In this document: in pieces, positions 1-11,687 of the stretch | How the letters are laid out: each line of letters opens with the position of its first letter | Numbering within the stretch: the stretch's first letter is position 1 | Origin: Adiantum capillus-veneris | Lineage: Eukaryota; Streptophyta; Polypodiopsida; Polypodiales; Pteridaceae | Direction of reading: 5' to 3' | DNA: 64,000 nt | Assembly: GCA_014529385.2 (NCBI GenBank) | Contig: CM043953.1 | Location: 114,075,049 to 114,139,048 of the forward strand | The notes under the pieces: generated by a model | Database searches by the model: none | Seen by the model: the letters and a program-made list of their open reading frames with translations, nothing else | Told to the model about the DNA's origin: nothing | Program-made: the position numbers and the translations under genes

Positions 1-337
1 AAACGTGATATTTTTAGGGGGAATTTTGCAAATGTCATCATTTTTAATATTTACGCATTGCATGACACTCCTCATGAAAAGGCGAATCAAATGATACCTA
101 AATCAATACTTTTTAGATTTCCTTTGAATAATGCATTTGAAAAAAATCAGCTTTTGAAGCTTTTTTGAAGCATTGGAGACACTCAAGGTCCAGTAATGGT
201 AGACTTTTCAACAAATCACAACATGACACATAAACAAGATTCTAAGAATATACCAAATTTCGTGCTTCTAAATTAGGGGTGGATATGTAACTTAACCTGG
301 GGGTCAACATTTTTTGTCTCTAAATTGGCTCCCTTAC

Positions 338-765
338 CCTAACTCACACGGGCATGGGCAGGAGGGGATCAATGGTCCACACCCATTTTGGGGATCGGGT
401 GCAATCTGAGCCATCCGATGTGGTTCGTGTAAATTCGAGAAATTAGGTAAATTCGGGTGCAATAAAACCTTTAAATTTGCCTCCCTTCCCCTCTCATCCC
501 CCAGAATCAAACCCAGAACATCATCTTTGCAAGTCTATCATCCCCTCCTCACTATCTCACAGTGGCATGGGCATGAGGGGATCAATGGCCCACACCCATT
601 TGGGGGATTGGGTGCAATTTGAGCCGTTTGATGGAGCTTGTGTAAATTTGAGAAAATAGGTAAATTTCAATGCAGCAAAACTTGAAATTCGGATGTCTCT
701 CTCCATTTCCCCCAGAATCGGACCCAAAAAATCACCTTTGCAAGCCTATCACCTTAACCACTTCA
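338..765 (+). repeat. Two direct tandem copies of a ~213-bp repeat
   Basis: The string ATCAATGG with its flanks occurs at 368 and again at 581, giving a period of 213 bases. The copies share GGCATGGGCA, CACACCCATTT and a CCCCAGAATC block, with scattered substitutions. No protein is encoded. The repeat is of unknown family and the copies are clearly diverged, so the duplication is not recent. Confidence 0.75.
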
Positions 766-817
766 CCTGCGCGTGCTTGTTGAAAGCATTGGGAGAAGGG
801 CTTCCTTTATGATGAAC

Positions 818-975
818 CTGTCGCTGTGTAAATTCGGCTTAGTTTAGTAAATTCGGACAAATTGGTAAATTCAGGGCGCATCGCAACATCAGATGGCCGA
901 CAATGTCCTCGCTCCGAGAAATAGGCATGGGTCATTGATCCCCTTCTGCAGCCCATACTCCTGTGAGATAGTATT
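818..975 (-). repeat. Inverted partial third copy of the same repeat
   Basis: Read on the minus strand this segment again gives TATCTCACAG, a GGGGATCAATG block and a CCCATG block in the same order as the direct copies at 338-765. It is partial and more diverged. With the direct pair it suggests either a foldback arrangement or a separate insertion of the same family. Confidence 0.6.
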
Positions 976-2287
976 GAGACCCGACTTTTGACACATGAAA
1001 ATACACACTCTCTCTCTCTCCCTCCCTCTTTGTGCTCCACGCGGCACTTGTCCACTTTTCTCCTCTTCAAATGCATGTGAGCATCTCTGTTGATTTCCCT
1101 TTATCAACCTGCTCGAAAACGTTTGTGCCATGAAGCACCTATAGGCTCCTTCCATATTATATCGATTAGAATCATCTTTAGTTTTCTCCTCAGCCTTGTG
1201 AAACGTCTCCAGTGCTCCCTACCTGTCAGCAAAACAAGCAAATTCGCGCGCATGAGAGATTTATCCTAACCGATCAGATGGTGTAAGCCAAAAGAGCCAT
1301 CGTGCTTGCCTGATGAGAGATTGACTCTTTTTCTTCTTTTTTTGGAAGGAAATTTTGCGGTTTTCCCTGCTTGGCCTCTCACTTGCGGGAGTTCTGCACT
1401 TCTTTTCCCTCCTTCACCATGCCTCTCTGCCGCTCTCTTCCGCCTTCACGACCTTCTCTCATGCTCTCTGCGCTTGAAAGCATACATTCTCTTTTATTGA
1501 GAGATTCTCATTTTCCACCAGCCGGTACCCCCTAAACCCTCTACTCATCTCCTATACTAGGCTAGTTATCCTTAAAATAAAAAATACCTTCGGCTAGTCG
1601 TTTTTTCCTCCAATTCCATTGCATATTAGTGGTGAGAATTCTTTTTCTTCTCCTCAAAGAGGGGAGGAAGAAGCATCACACTGTACATTAGACCAACAAC
1701 TGTTTAGGATGAGATTAAGTACGGAAAAGATGGATTTGCTAACATGAACAAGATTCAGGACAAACCGGTTACCAAATCCACCTATCATCGCCAAAAGATG
1801 TGTTTGCAAGCTTTAAAAGAAAGAAAAATCGAAGCAAAGCAATCTTTGCCGGCCAACTGAAGACACACATTGCCAAAGCAGCATCGTTAATGACACCGTA
1901 ATGTAATTTAGCTGTAGATTACGGAGTTTTAACTTCCTTACAACGGATTAACCCGGTTTAATATAGATACTTAGAGAAATTAGCTGAGGAAAATACGTAG
2001 AAAAAGTGTAAGAAGATGGGGAGCCCGTTGCGATCTTAATGGCGGTCAAGTTTGCCGCCGTATTGGCCTCCCAAAAACTCCCTCCTCTTGATCTGCCTCC
2101 TCCTCCAAAGCTCTTTGTTCTTACTCTCTCCAAGGGAACAAAAACTCTGCTCAATAATTCTCCAACAACCCTCAAAATGCCCAAAAAAATTGTTTTGTAG
2201 AGGCAATATGCTATTTTTAGTAAGCATTCGACACTTGTTCTATGCACCTGTCGTTTTGCATGTAGAACAGCCTCTTAATAGGTGAGT

Positions 2288-2290
<3 letters not shown>
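976..2290. other. Stretch without recognisable gene
   Basis: Only short open frames occur here. They lack conserved motifs and fit chance in pyrimidine-rich sequence. No transposon ends, RNA gene or repeat structure was recognised. Confidence 0.5.

Positions 2291-2362
<72 letters not shown>
2291..2362. repeat. (CT)n microsatellite
   Basis: About 36 uninterrupted CT dinucleotides. The open frames of poly-Ser/Leu or Arg/Glu that cross it are artefacts of the dinucleotide repeat. Confidence 0.97.
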
Positions 2363-2364
<2 letters not shown>

Positions 2365-3339
2365 TCTGTGCACCGTGGGGAGGGATCCTTTGTACTAGCA
2401 ATATCGCTAGTGGGGCTCGCCTCTTGTTCTTAAAAAATGTTAGAGTCCGTAAGGACCGTAGGATCAACAGACAGTAGGTGTCACATCACCATTGACGACT
2501 GTCAACGACCCTTCGCAACAACGTCACATTGATAGGCCGTCTCCCTGCGCCATCTTTGGCATAAGCACCGCTCGCAACAGTCAGATGCAGCACCTGCGAC
2601 GAGTTCGCCATGGCACTATGAGCTCCAAGTTCTCACACCTCACTGAATACCACTATGGGCCATGCTTTGGATACCCCAACAACCTAGCCCCTCACCTCAT
2701 ATGTGGGTTTTATTCCCTTCCATCCTGCCACGTGGCAGCCCTAGCTCTCTCGGCCCTCAAAGGCCTTGCAAAACCAAGCTTCCCCATCAACAATTTTTCT
2801 CTTCACTTCAATGGTCTGACATTGGTTTCTTGAGAGTCGGTCCTTCGAGCCGTCAGTTTTCATGGAAAGCTCCGTAAGCCGGCTTCAGACCGTCGGGCCA
2901 ATTCCACTGCTCATGGATATTTCCGAGCCCTCTCACTGAGGTGCCCAAAACCAAGAAATTCATCTGCACCTCACCGCCAATAACTAATGCCAACTTCAAC
3001 TCGCAATATGTTGTCGGTCCGAGCTCCGCTTAACAAGATGTAAATTATTATGGCCTTCACTCACTGCATATTATGCATACAAACCTTGGCAAGGCTCAAA
3101 AATTGTTAGGTGGCACATTAACTGAGGCAACCAACACTATAAGAGGAGCATTCTACAACCGCAAAAAATTGAAGAAAAATAGAAAGAGAAAATATTGCAT
3201 ATGCAGCAATACTAACGGCAAAAAAGGTGGCAGTGGTTAGACGATAATATATGCGGTAATAGTCATGGATATATACTTGTTACTACTATCGTGTGACTTT
3301 CTGCTGCTATTATCGCGTATATTACCGCTAAATACCTAT
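2363..3339. other. Stretch without recognisable gene
   Basis: A 113-codon open frame (2,492-2,833, plus) is present but has no recognisable domain and no supporting context, so it is not called as a gene. The segment 3,190-3,330 is A/T rich with repeated 'taatattaccgc'-like words and may be the inside of a small transposon ending in the hairpin at 3,340. Confidence 0.45.
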
Positions 3340-3407
3340 TAAAAAATAAAGGTGCTCATTTGGGCCACTCAAAATTGGGTGGCCCAAATGAGCACCTTTA
3401 TTTTTTA
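3340..3407. repeat. Perfect 29-bp inverted repeat with 10-nt loop
   Basis: Left arm 3,340-3,368 and right arm 3,379-3,407 are exact reverse complements over 29 bases, with the loop at 3,369-3,378. The arms include GGTGCTCATTTGGGCCAC. It could be a minimal foldback element or the fused ends of a deleted DNA transposon. No target-site duplication was recognised. Confidence 0.85.
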
Positions 3408-3599
3408 CCTGAACAAAACAATGAAACATCAATTGTTTTTTGAAAGAGGATACATAAAAAACAAAAAATTGAAATTAAATTTACTTTACCTTAACAATAT
3501 AATATGCAGAAGATCAACATTTTAAAAAGTTACAAATAAAATGAAAATTATTGTATATTCATTGTGCCACATTGAGACTTTATGAAAGTTTAGACAAAT

Positions 3600-4570
3600 A
3601 CCTCCTCCTCCTCATCGTTGTCCACACAGGCACGTACATTTGATCATCTTGACTCTACATAAACCCAAACCAAATTAAACAAATATCAATAGCTCAAAAC
3701 AATCGATACAAAATTATTTGTTTAAACTTACCGCTTGTAGGGATCCAACCATTGCGTCGAATTGCTCGCGAGAGATGTGGTTGTTCTTGAACAACCATTG
3801 CCAAGCTCCCGAAACTTGACAATCTCTCTAGTTGGTCGACTAAGAGTGATATTTTTCTAAGTTAGTAATAACAATAAAAAATCATCAACTATAATCTTTA
3901 CAATCACATATTTAGGTTGTAATCTAATTAATCTTACATATTTGTTCTTCCATGATGCTTTGCCTCGTGAGCCATAGTGCATGGGAGTTTCTCTGGCCCA
4001 AGCTTCGTGTTGTTGTCTGTAGGATGAGCCCGTTGCAGTTTGATCGCTCTTTTCTTGCATTTCCCACTCCCACTCTGCATCTACTATGTTGTCACCGTGA
4101 TAGCTCATGTATGGATCTCTAAATTGGTTGGCTGTTATGCGTCGTACACTGGACTTCTTGTTTTTCAAAAGTGTTTTTATATAGACCTCCAACTACTATT
4201 GTTAAAAAAGTTTATTGAGGGCATTTGAAAATCTAGCATGCAGCAACAGTGCGTCCTTAATTTAGCGTGCATGATCGGGTAACTCGTCTCTAAACTTTAC
4301 AAAACATTTCTTGTATGTTGAATGTATAAGAATTTGAAGATGGCATTGAAATGCATTGCCCTGTGCTGTACTGAAGTCCACCTTTCCGCCATATTTTACC
4401 ATGTAGTAGCGTCCATGTGTGTCTGGAACATGTGCGTCAGTATCCTCGTCCTCTACGTCAGGGATGACACGCTCAAAATAGGAGACTTCGTTCCCTCCTC
4501 GCTACCAAAACAAGAGAAGACACAAGATCCCTCGTCTCTTTGTCTGTCTCGGCGCTCGCTGCCTTGAGAC
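3600..4570 (-). pseudogene. Unidentified degraded coding-like segment
   Basis: The minus strand carries a 111-codon open frame (3,857-4,192). Upstream, in neighbouring frames, are protein-like stretches rich in charged and aromatic residues (for example DTHGRYYMVKYGGK and FRDELPDHAR). These suggest a decayed gene with shifted frames, perhaps a transposon accessory gene. I do not recognise a family, and chance open frames remain possible. Confidence 0.3.
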
Positions 4571-4814
4571 GATCGTCGAAACGTGCCGCTAGAAGAAGTG
4601 CATCGACGGTGCTCTGGCAAAGCAGGAGTGGAATAGAGTGGTGTGGGACCCTACGATGGAATGGGGAGCATTCATGCTCAGCAGCAGCACTAGTAGATGC
4701 TCATTCCACCTGGATCAAAAGGCCAAAGGCATATCGTCTGATTCACAAGAAGCATCATAACACCACACCTACATTTGTCAACAATCAACCAAAATGCACC
4801 ATAGGCATATTCAA

Positions 4815-6225
4815 CTAACACATCCGCCCTGTCTGGAGTTCCAAAAGCATAATATTGCCTGCCACATTCAACCCAACCGATAGAGACAACTCAAGTGACT
4901 CGTCACCTGGCATCTTGGCTTCACCAGCCATAGCAACAACCTGCAAATCATGCACCCAAGTAGCTAAAAGCATTGTGTGAAGGTAAAATTGTTGATATCC
5001 AAAGCACAAAAGTATCCCTGCAGCACACATATCCCTAGCATAGGCATCCACATAGCTGAGATTGGACTCATATATGCCAAACCCCTTCTCATCATCATAA
5101 GCATACTCATCATCACACATAACTTCATCCACATCATAATCATGGCTATCACCACTATCCATAGCTTCTAGCATGGGTTCATCAGTCTCCAAGAATACAG
5201 ATCCCTACTCTTAAACCACAATCATGCTCACAAATCGATTCAATCACTGCACATCCATCAAAATATGGCTTCAAAACAGGCTCCACATCCAACAAATCCA
5301 CAAAATGGCTCTCAACCTTGCCCTCTTCCCTAATTTCCAAGGAACTAGCATCCAAAGATACGTGCTCATCATCAATAACCTCGACCTCACACTCACACCC
5401 AGAATCACAAGGTACACAAGTAGCCAATGCATCCTCTTCAAGAATTTTCAATCCTGTATCCAAAGCATTACTCACCTCTTTAGGCTCTTCCATAAACCTG
5501 TCAACCTGCAAGACCTCTTTACGCTTCACAATAGACCTTGGGAAGAAACGAGAAACATCATAGGATAGGCTACTTTTCACCTACTTAGGCTTAACTTCAT
5601 CTTCCATGTCAAATCCATCTTGCACATGCATACCTATACTGATACCATGTTCCTCAAGACGCTTAAACTTCCATTCCTTGTGCTTTGCAATGCATATTGC
5701 ATCTTCAAAAGACTCGGGCCTCTTCAACTCAACCTCGAACCACAACCAAGGTGACAAACCATCAACAAAAAAACTTTTCTTCAATGAACAAGGGGGGGTC
5801 TCATCCTTAAGAGCAACACACCAACGAGTCCATAAATCTGTAAAACCTTGTACATAGGCATCAACACCTTGACAAGAACCTTTCTTAAGAGCATTGAGCT
5901 CATTCCATACTGCATTTGCATCTTCAAAAACCTGGAAACGCTCTAAAAAAGCGTCAAGACTCAAACCATAAGAAGAAGCCACTGCTTCTTTAGCTTCCAA
6001 ATCCATGAACCAAACACGGGCCTCATCTTTCAAAAGCAATCCAAATAGCCTCAAAATCTTGTCCTCATCACACATATTGTTGCTTATGCATGCCACCTCG
6101 ACTTGCTCCAAAAAGTCTTCCGCATCTTCACCACTTCTTCCATGAAATTCCGGATAAGAGAAAGCCACGCCTACCCAAGTTACAATGCTTTGAGAACCCC
6201 TTCGAACACACGTGCAAGAATCCAA
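4815..6225 (-). mobile_element. Ty3/gypsy-type gag fossil, gag region only
   Basis: Read on the minus strand the first part matches the plant Retrotrans_gag family: a FHGRSGEDAEDFLEQVEVAC-like start, DEARVWFMDL in the middle, and a spaced W/L/F pattern typical of gypsy capsid. It is followed by a long acidic region rich in D and E. No protease, reverse transcriptase or integrase was seen beside it, and no flanking long terminal repeats were recognised. It is a broken remnant or part of a non-autonomous derivative, with a few breaks. Its age cannot be estimated without terminal repeats. Confidence 0.7.
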
Positions 6226-7268
6226 AACTTCTCACTACCCAATCCCCAGAAACTTCAATGGAGCTCAACTTTAGATAAGGACAAACACATGCACATCAAA
6301 TGAGTTTTCATAGTTAATCATCGGAATGACAACAGGCAAAGGACATTACAGGATCTCTCGTAATCTTCTTGGCCCGAACATAAAGACTATGCGCTGCTGG
6401 AAAAAAATCTTCCTGGACACATGAACATTTATCTCGATTCTTTGAGTTAAATGAAAAGGAGTGAATTGAGGGCCATTTTGATCATCCATTAAAGTCAACC
6501 ATGCATCTCCCAAGAAAGCACACCTGTCTTATCCTCCTCTGATTTTGCCAAAATTTCAGCAGCATAACATCATAAATGGCTCAAAAGACCAAAAAACCAG
6601 CCATCATAACTTGGAAAAATTTTGACAGAGTTTCCCCTGAAGTAGAGCAGTGTGAACCCAAAATATAGACTGTATATGTATGCATAAACTGCCAACAATA
6701 GAACCCGAGCATCAAATAGGGCTCATTAGTACATAGCCTATGGCGAGGTCACAAAAAGGGTGCTCCAGCTATCTGTATCACCGAAAGGATCTCCACATTT
6801 GAGAATCCCCCAGCTCAATAAAACCTCACGCTATCGACCCACACACGAAGGCTAATGCAAATCGCGTATAGTCAAGTCTCAGAAATGACTATCTTCTAGA
6901 CCAAGTCTCAGAAATGGCTGGGATTGCCAAATAAAACCAAGTATGGCTCCACAAATGCGTACAATGGCATTTTCCACAAGTAACGTACAATCCAGCAGAC
7001 AATGCGCTCAAACAAGCGCCAAGTGATGCATACCCACAACAACTGCAGAAGGTACTCGAAGAAGATCCTCAATGGGGGCACCAAAAGAATGTGGGCGGGA
7101 TGGAAACACACAGAACACCTCTATAATGACCCGACACACACTCTTGGGAAGATACACACACACACACTATGGGGCACCACTCGGCTTACACAACACACCT
7201 GGCCGAGACAGGGAACACACCTCTAGAGTGAGAGGAGAGAGACTATCCACTTGCCCACTCCACACAGA

Positions 7269-7301
<33 letters not shown>

Positions 7302-8180
7302 AAAAAACTCAGCTCAAAAGAGGAGAACTTCTGATAATTAGATACAAATGAACTTGGGCCAACACCAATGGGGCAAACAGCTCACACAATATGGGTAAAA
7401 TATGCCAGATACAATCACAAATTGGAGAAGAAGCTTCATTCATAGGAGAAACTTACACAGCCAAAATAGCAGAAAAAGAGGGAGGAATTTGGCAAAATGG
7501 ACAGCGCCATCGCGTCCGGAACGGCCCAAAACCCTAGTCTACAATGTCAAAGTGCTCAAATGCGACATCGGATGAGCAGTTTACGGCCAAAACAGGCTCC
7601 AAAAACTCCAAAAACACACCTGCGGCTGTTCCTCCTCTCTTCTCCACATTTTTTTTGGTCTTCTCTCAGTTTTTTCAGTTCCCACACTTATCTTTATTAG
7701 TTGGGCACCCTTGGCCTTTTAGTTGACCTCAAACGGACCCCGAACAAGCCAAAAACTGACCTCGCAGTGCATAGTTGTCACCAAGTTTTGCATCATCCGC
7801 ACACCTAGCACTCAACATTTTTCAATAATGCGTCTTGTAACCACGTGAAGTGGCCCCAAAAAGTGGTCCTCATGATGAACTTTCTGCATAAGTATCACAA
7901 GAAAACACCCACGTTGTGTCCGTACTTCTCCGCGTGCAAGTATTGACCCCATTCGGCCTCCTAACGCCACTAGATGCCATCTGACGCACCTGCTTACCTC
8001 ATGTCGTCGGCCCGCGGATAGCTTCCTCGAGATGTTTTACGCACTACCAACCCCTCGTTATTGTAGAAAAAACACACTGGTACTGGTAACGATGAAAATC
8101 GATGCACTATGTACACCTTGTCCTACCTGTACACATGTGGGCCCCACGTAACCACTTGGCTCTGGAAAATGGGCAATCCT
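6226..8180. other. Stretch without recognisable gene; (AC)n near 7,269-7,299
   Basis: Contains a short AC microsatellite (about 7,269-7,299) and other AC-rich stretches from 7,140 on. No gene or transposon end was recognised. Part may belong to the untranslated region of the gag fossil to its left or to the 3' side of the H3-Ulp1 gene to its right. Confidence 0.45.
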
Positions 8181-9896
8181 TTATTTGATGCACCATGCAT
8201 GTGTATGTACAGATGCGCAATCCCTTGCTCCAAAAAAATCCTGACAACGTCTTGTCATATTGATTGTGCAGTCGTCCAAGCAGCTATCTTCAGCTTCTCT
8301 GGGATTTGACATAGTGAGCAGGTGTTGTATTAGACTTGCCCGATATCTTTGTAAATAATCACATGTGTAGTTCTCCACAGCACTCTGCAAAATTGAAAGA
8401 CCACATAGTGAGAAGTCTTGTATAAAGAAAACCAAAACTGACTGAATGCATTGCCAATGGTTACCTTGTCATGAAAGGTTGTAATGCAAAGTAGATTTGC
8501 AGGACATATTTTGCATGGAGAAGACATCTCCAGGAGCAGGAAGTTGCATCGGTTTGATTTGGTACAAGCACATCTTTGATTGGGGCCTTCTATAGTTCGT
8601 ACCTTCCACATAGCTTGCCATAAGCAAGCAATAATCTCTTTACACAACTGCATAAAGGAGTATCAAGATGTTATCTTGAGGCTTTCAAATTTACATGGAT
8701 ATCCATAAGAAACACTTTCTGATACATAACACTTACAACCTAACTTTAGGGTGGGTTCCTTTTATTGAATTGAACACCCACACTGCTGGCTTGTCAACAT
8801 CAAGACATATGAGACACCAGTGATGGTTGTTCTCATAAGGAAAGATGATGAAGGTTACTTCCAGCATAGCACAGTGGAGAAACCAACTTTTGAATGTGCC
8901 AGATGGAGTGTTCTTCTGTCTAATAATCACAGACATTTGTGGATCAAGAAGAAACACCTCCGTGTGGGTGTGTGGTGGAAGTTGACTTTTGATCAAACTG
9001 CAAGGAGTGTACCTGATTTAGTACACCTATCATTTGAGTTTTTAAAGTTAGCAAAATATTAAAACTTACTTAAGACAAATGTAGATGATTGTATCTGATA
9101 TCTGAGCATCTGGATCCAGTAATATATTAACGTCCATTGTATCCAAAGCCAGCTTTCTGGCTCCATCTGTAAATGGTATCTCTGCAAGCAAACCATCCTT
9201 CATTGAAAGTAGAGTATCTTTGTTGCTGGCATCTATGGATCGGGTCACATTGCATTCTCTTTGCCTATGGGACTCCAGTGCTGCTTTCGTTTTCTCGTGA
9301 AGTTCTGTTTCCCTTATGTCTTCTATTTGGCGAGAAACCGTCTCTGCCCTTGCCCTTGTATTAACATCATGTGTGACATCTACAACTGTGACTTGTGGCA
9401 ATAGTTCAAGGGGGTATAGCAAAATTTCCCTCATTTTCTTATCCCTGCAGTCATTGGGTACCAGAAGTTTGTCATACCTCCACCTTACCCTTTTTAGTGT
9501 CTCGCTGTCTCTGTCCATTACAGTCACCCTGTGGGCATGGGCTGCTACAATGGTCATGTCACTGAAGTATTCAAGCAGGAAGTCCTCTATTGCTTCCTGT
9601 AGAGCCATCAGTGCAACCACTTTCCACCTTTTAGTGCCCCAAGTCGCTTCCTCACAAATGGACCTCACCATCCTCTGGAAGGGCAGCTTTGGAATGCACA
9701 AATTAACACATTTCTGCGCCTTCTTGATTTCTCTGAAAAGTCCCATGCAGTTCTGTAACTTCTTCATCCTTGGACCTTTCAAAATCTTACTTGGTTTTCC
9801 AAGTCTCTTCTTTGGGGTTGCAGATCTACTACTTGCCTTAGCTGCTAACCCTGGTCCCTTGCCCCCCTTTCTTGCAGTGGCCTTTGTTCTAGCCAT
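8181..9896 (-). CDS. Histone H3-like domain fused to Ulp1-like C48 cysteine peptidase
   Basis: Four exons are inferred on the minus strand: 9896-9070, 8997-8737, 8647-8465 and about 8384-8181. The first two introns have GTAAGT donors and TTGCAG/ATGCAG acceptors, and their phases agree. Exon 1 (276 codons) starts ARTKATARKG, an H3 tail with the K4 and K9 contexts kept. Next come an H3-type core with KLPFQRMVR (residues 70-78), VALMALQEA (94-102) and HAHRVTVM (120-127), and then a charged linker. The peptidase starts near residue 250. The catalytic His lies in NNHHWCLICLD (exon 2) and the likely Cys in VPNQTDATSC (exon 3), where the usual DCG is SCS. In the frame fixed by splicing, one TAG (8,590-8,592) lies before the Cys, and the last exon's frame is unsure. 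By family knowledge Ulp1 enzymes remove SUMO-like modifiers and are often carried by plant MULE and CACTA transposons. That the H3 part enters or contacts nucleosomes is inference. Confidence 0.72.
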
Positions 9897-9917
9897 CCCA
9901 CTGTATACAAATAGAAG

Positions 9918-10019
<102 letters not shown>

Positions 10020-10031
10020 AAACTTATCTCA

Positions 10032-10095
10032 TCACTAACGACGTGCGTGAAAGAATTTTATGACGCTAAAATACGGCTCCATGTGCCGTTAGTGA
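10032..10095. repeat. 64-bp hairpin element with TCACTAACG ends
   Basis: The ends TCACTAACG and CGTTAGTGA are inverted, with partly paired interior. It sits directly between CT and GA tracts. Palindromic 'CACTAACGGCAC'-like words are typical of the subterminal repeats of plant CACTA elements, so this may be a relic of one. Confidence 0.6.
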
Positions 10096-10199
10096 AAAGG
10101 AAAGAGAGAGAGAGAGAACACACACACACTCTCTCTCTCTCTCCCCTTCCCCCCCTGTCTCCACCTATTTCTCCCTCTTTCTATAACACACACACACAC

Positions 10200-10275
<76 letters not shown>

Positions 10276-10339
10276 CCCAAAGCACACACACACACACACA
10301 CACTCCCTCTCTCTCACTCATTCTCTTTTCCTCTCCACA

Positions 10340-10401
10340 GTACTAAAGGCCCGCGTAGAGACATCCAAAGAGTAAGTTGGCTGTCTCCGCGCGCCTTTAG
10401 T

Positions 10402-10403
<2 letters not shown>
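10340..10403. repeat. 64-bp hairpin element with GTACTAAAGGC ends
   Basis: GTACTAAAGGC at 10,340 and GCCTTTAGTAC ending at 10,403 are exact inverted ends. Pairing continues inward (CGCG..GAGACA against TGTCTCCGCG). It is bordered by CT sequence on the left and AC repeats on the right. A second member, split by the copia element, has its ends at 11,417 and 17,040. Confidence 0.8.
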
Positions 10404-10469
<66 letters not shown>

Positions 10470-10752
10470 AGAAAGAGAGAGAGAGAGAGAGAGAGAAGGC
10501 CAAACCTTGGTAGAAGACGCAGACGCACTCTCACTTTGTCCTTCTCTCTGTCGTCGCAGACGCACTCTATGTTGCAGATTCTCACTCTCTCTGTTGCTCT
10601 GTCTCTCACTCTCTTTCTCTCTCATACTTTTTAGGTGTCACTCACTCACCAATCACAGCACATTAAATGACCAAACGTGCGGCATCATTCCGTAGAGATA
10701 CTATTTTAATGAGCACGTGGGGCACCACCGGGTGTTAACGGTTATATGTGTC

Positions 10753-10808
<56 letters not shown>

Positions 10809-10980
10809 GAGAGAGAGAATTATAGAAAGAGAGACAGGTAGAGTGAAAACTCAGAAATTGAGGGGGAGAGAGAGAGAGAGAGAGAGAGAGGGATTGATTA
10901 TTGTCAAAGAGACAGAGAGAGAGAGAGAGCAATGGAGCAGACGCCTCCCAAGGAGTTTCTGCAAACTCCTCCCAAAAAAG

Positions 10981-11065
<85 letters not shown>

Positions 11066-11282
11066 AACAATGGCTAGCAGAGTGTGTGTGTGTGTGTGTG
11101 TCTGTGTGTGTGGAAACAACAAATATATACTGTTGAACACACACACACACACAGAAACTCTCTCTCTCTCTCTCTACAAAACACACACACACAGAGACAC
11201 AGATACACATACATAGACACAGGGGTGCAGAGTATCTGTGTGTGTGGAAACAAACAAATATATATTGTTGAACACACACACA

Positions 11283-11453
<171 letters not shown>

Positions 11454-11672
11454 TGTTGGGATTAAAGCCCAAGTGGCCTCTTATGCGGATATGGCCGCCC
11501 GCCCGCCTAACTCACTTACCTCTAACTCTTTGTATATACTAACATATTCTTTGTGAATACTAAGAATTTGGGAGATAACCCTTCTAACATCTCTCTGCGT
11601 ACTGTACTGTGTAAGCTCACTGTGTGTGTGTGTGAGAGAGAGAGTCGACCCACGCTCCGCTCCGCGACTTCA
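11454..11672 (+). repeat. 5' LTR of the first copia element
   Basis: 219 bp, starting TGTTGGGATT and ending GCGACTTCA. It holds a short GT/GA run. It matches 16,791-17,009 with no difference noticed. Confidence 0.96.
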
Positions 11673-11674
11673 AT

Positions 11675-11687
11675 TGGTATCAGAGCC
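11675..11687 (+). other. Primer-binding site (initiator-Met tRNA)
   Basis: TGGTATCAGAGCC lies 2 bases after the 5' LTR and is the standard plant copia primer-binding site. Confidence 0.92.

Noticed and set aside
2492-2833. 113-codon open frame on the plus strand
   Set aside because: No domain, no neighbouring exon pattern, and a composition compatible with chance.
3340-3407. Hairpin as a Helitron 3' end or as a transcription terminator
   Set aside because: Helitron hairpins are shorter and followed by CTRR, which is not seen. Hairpin terminators of the bacterial kind do not apply in a plant genome.
9066-9896. Ordinary host histone H3 gene or pseudogene
   Set aside because: The core is far too diverged, the frame continues without a stop into a linker and peptidase start, and the splice phases link it to the peptidase exons.
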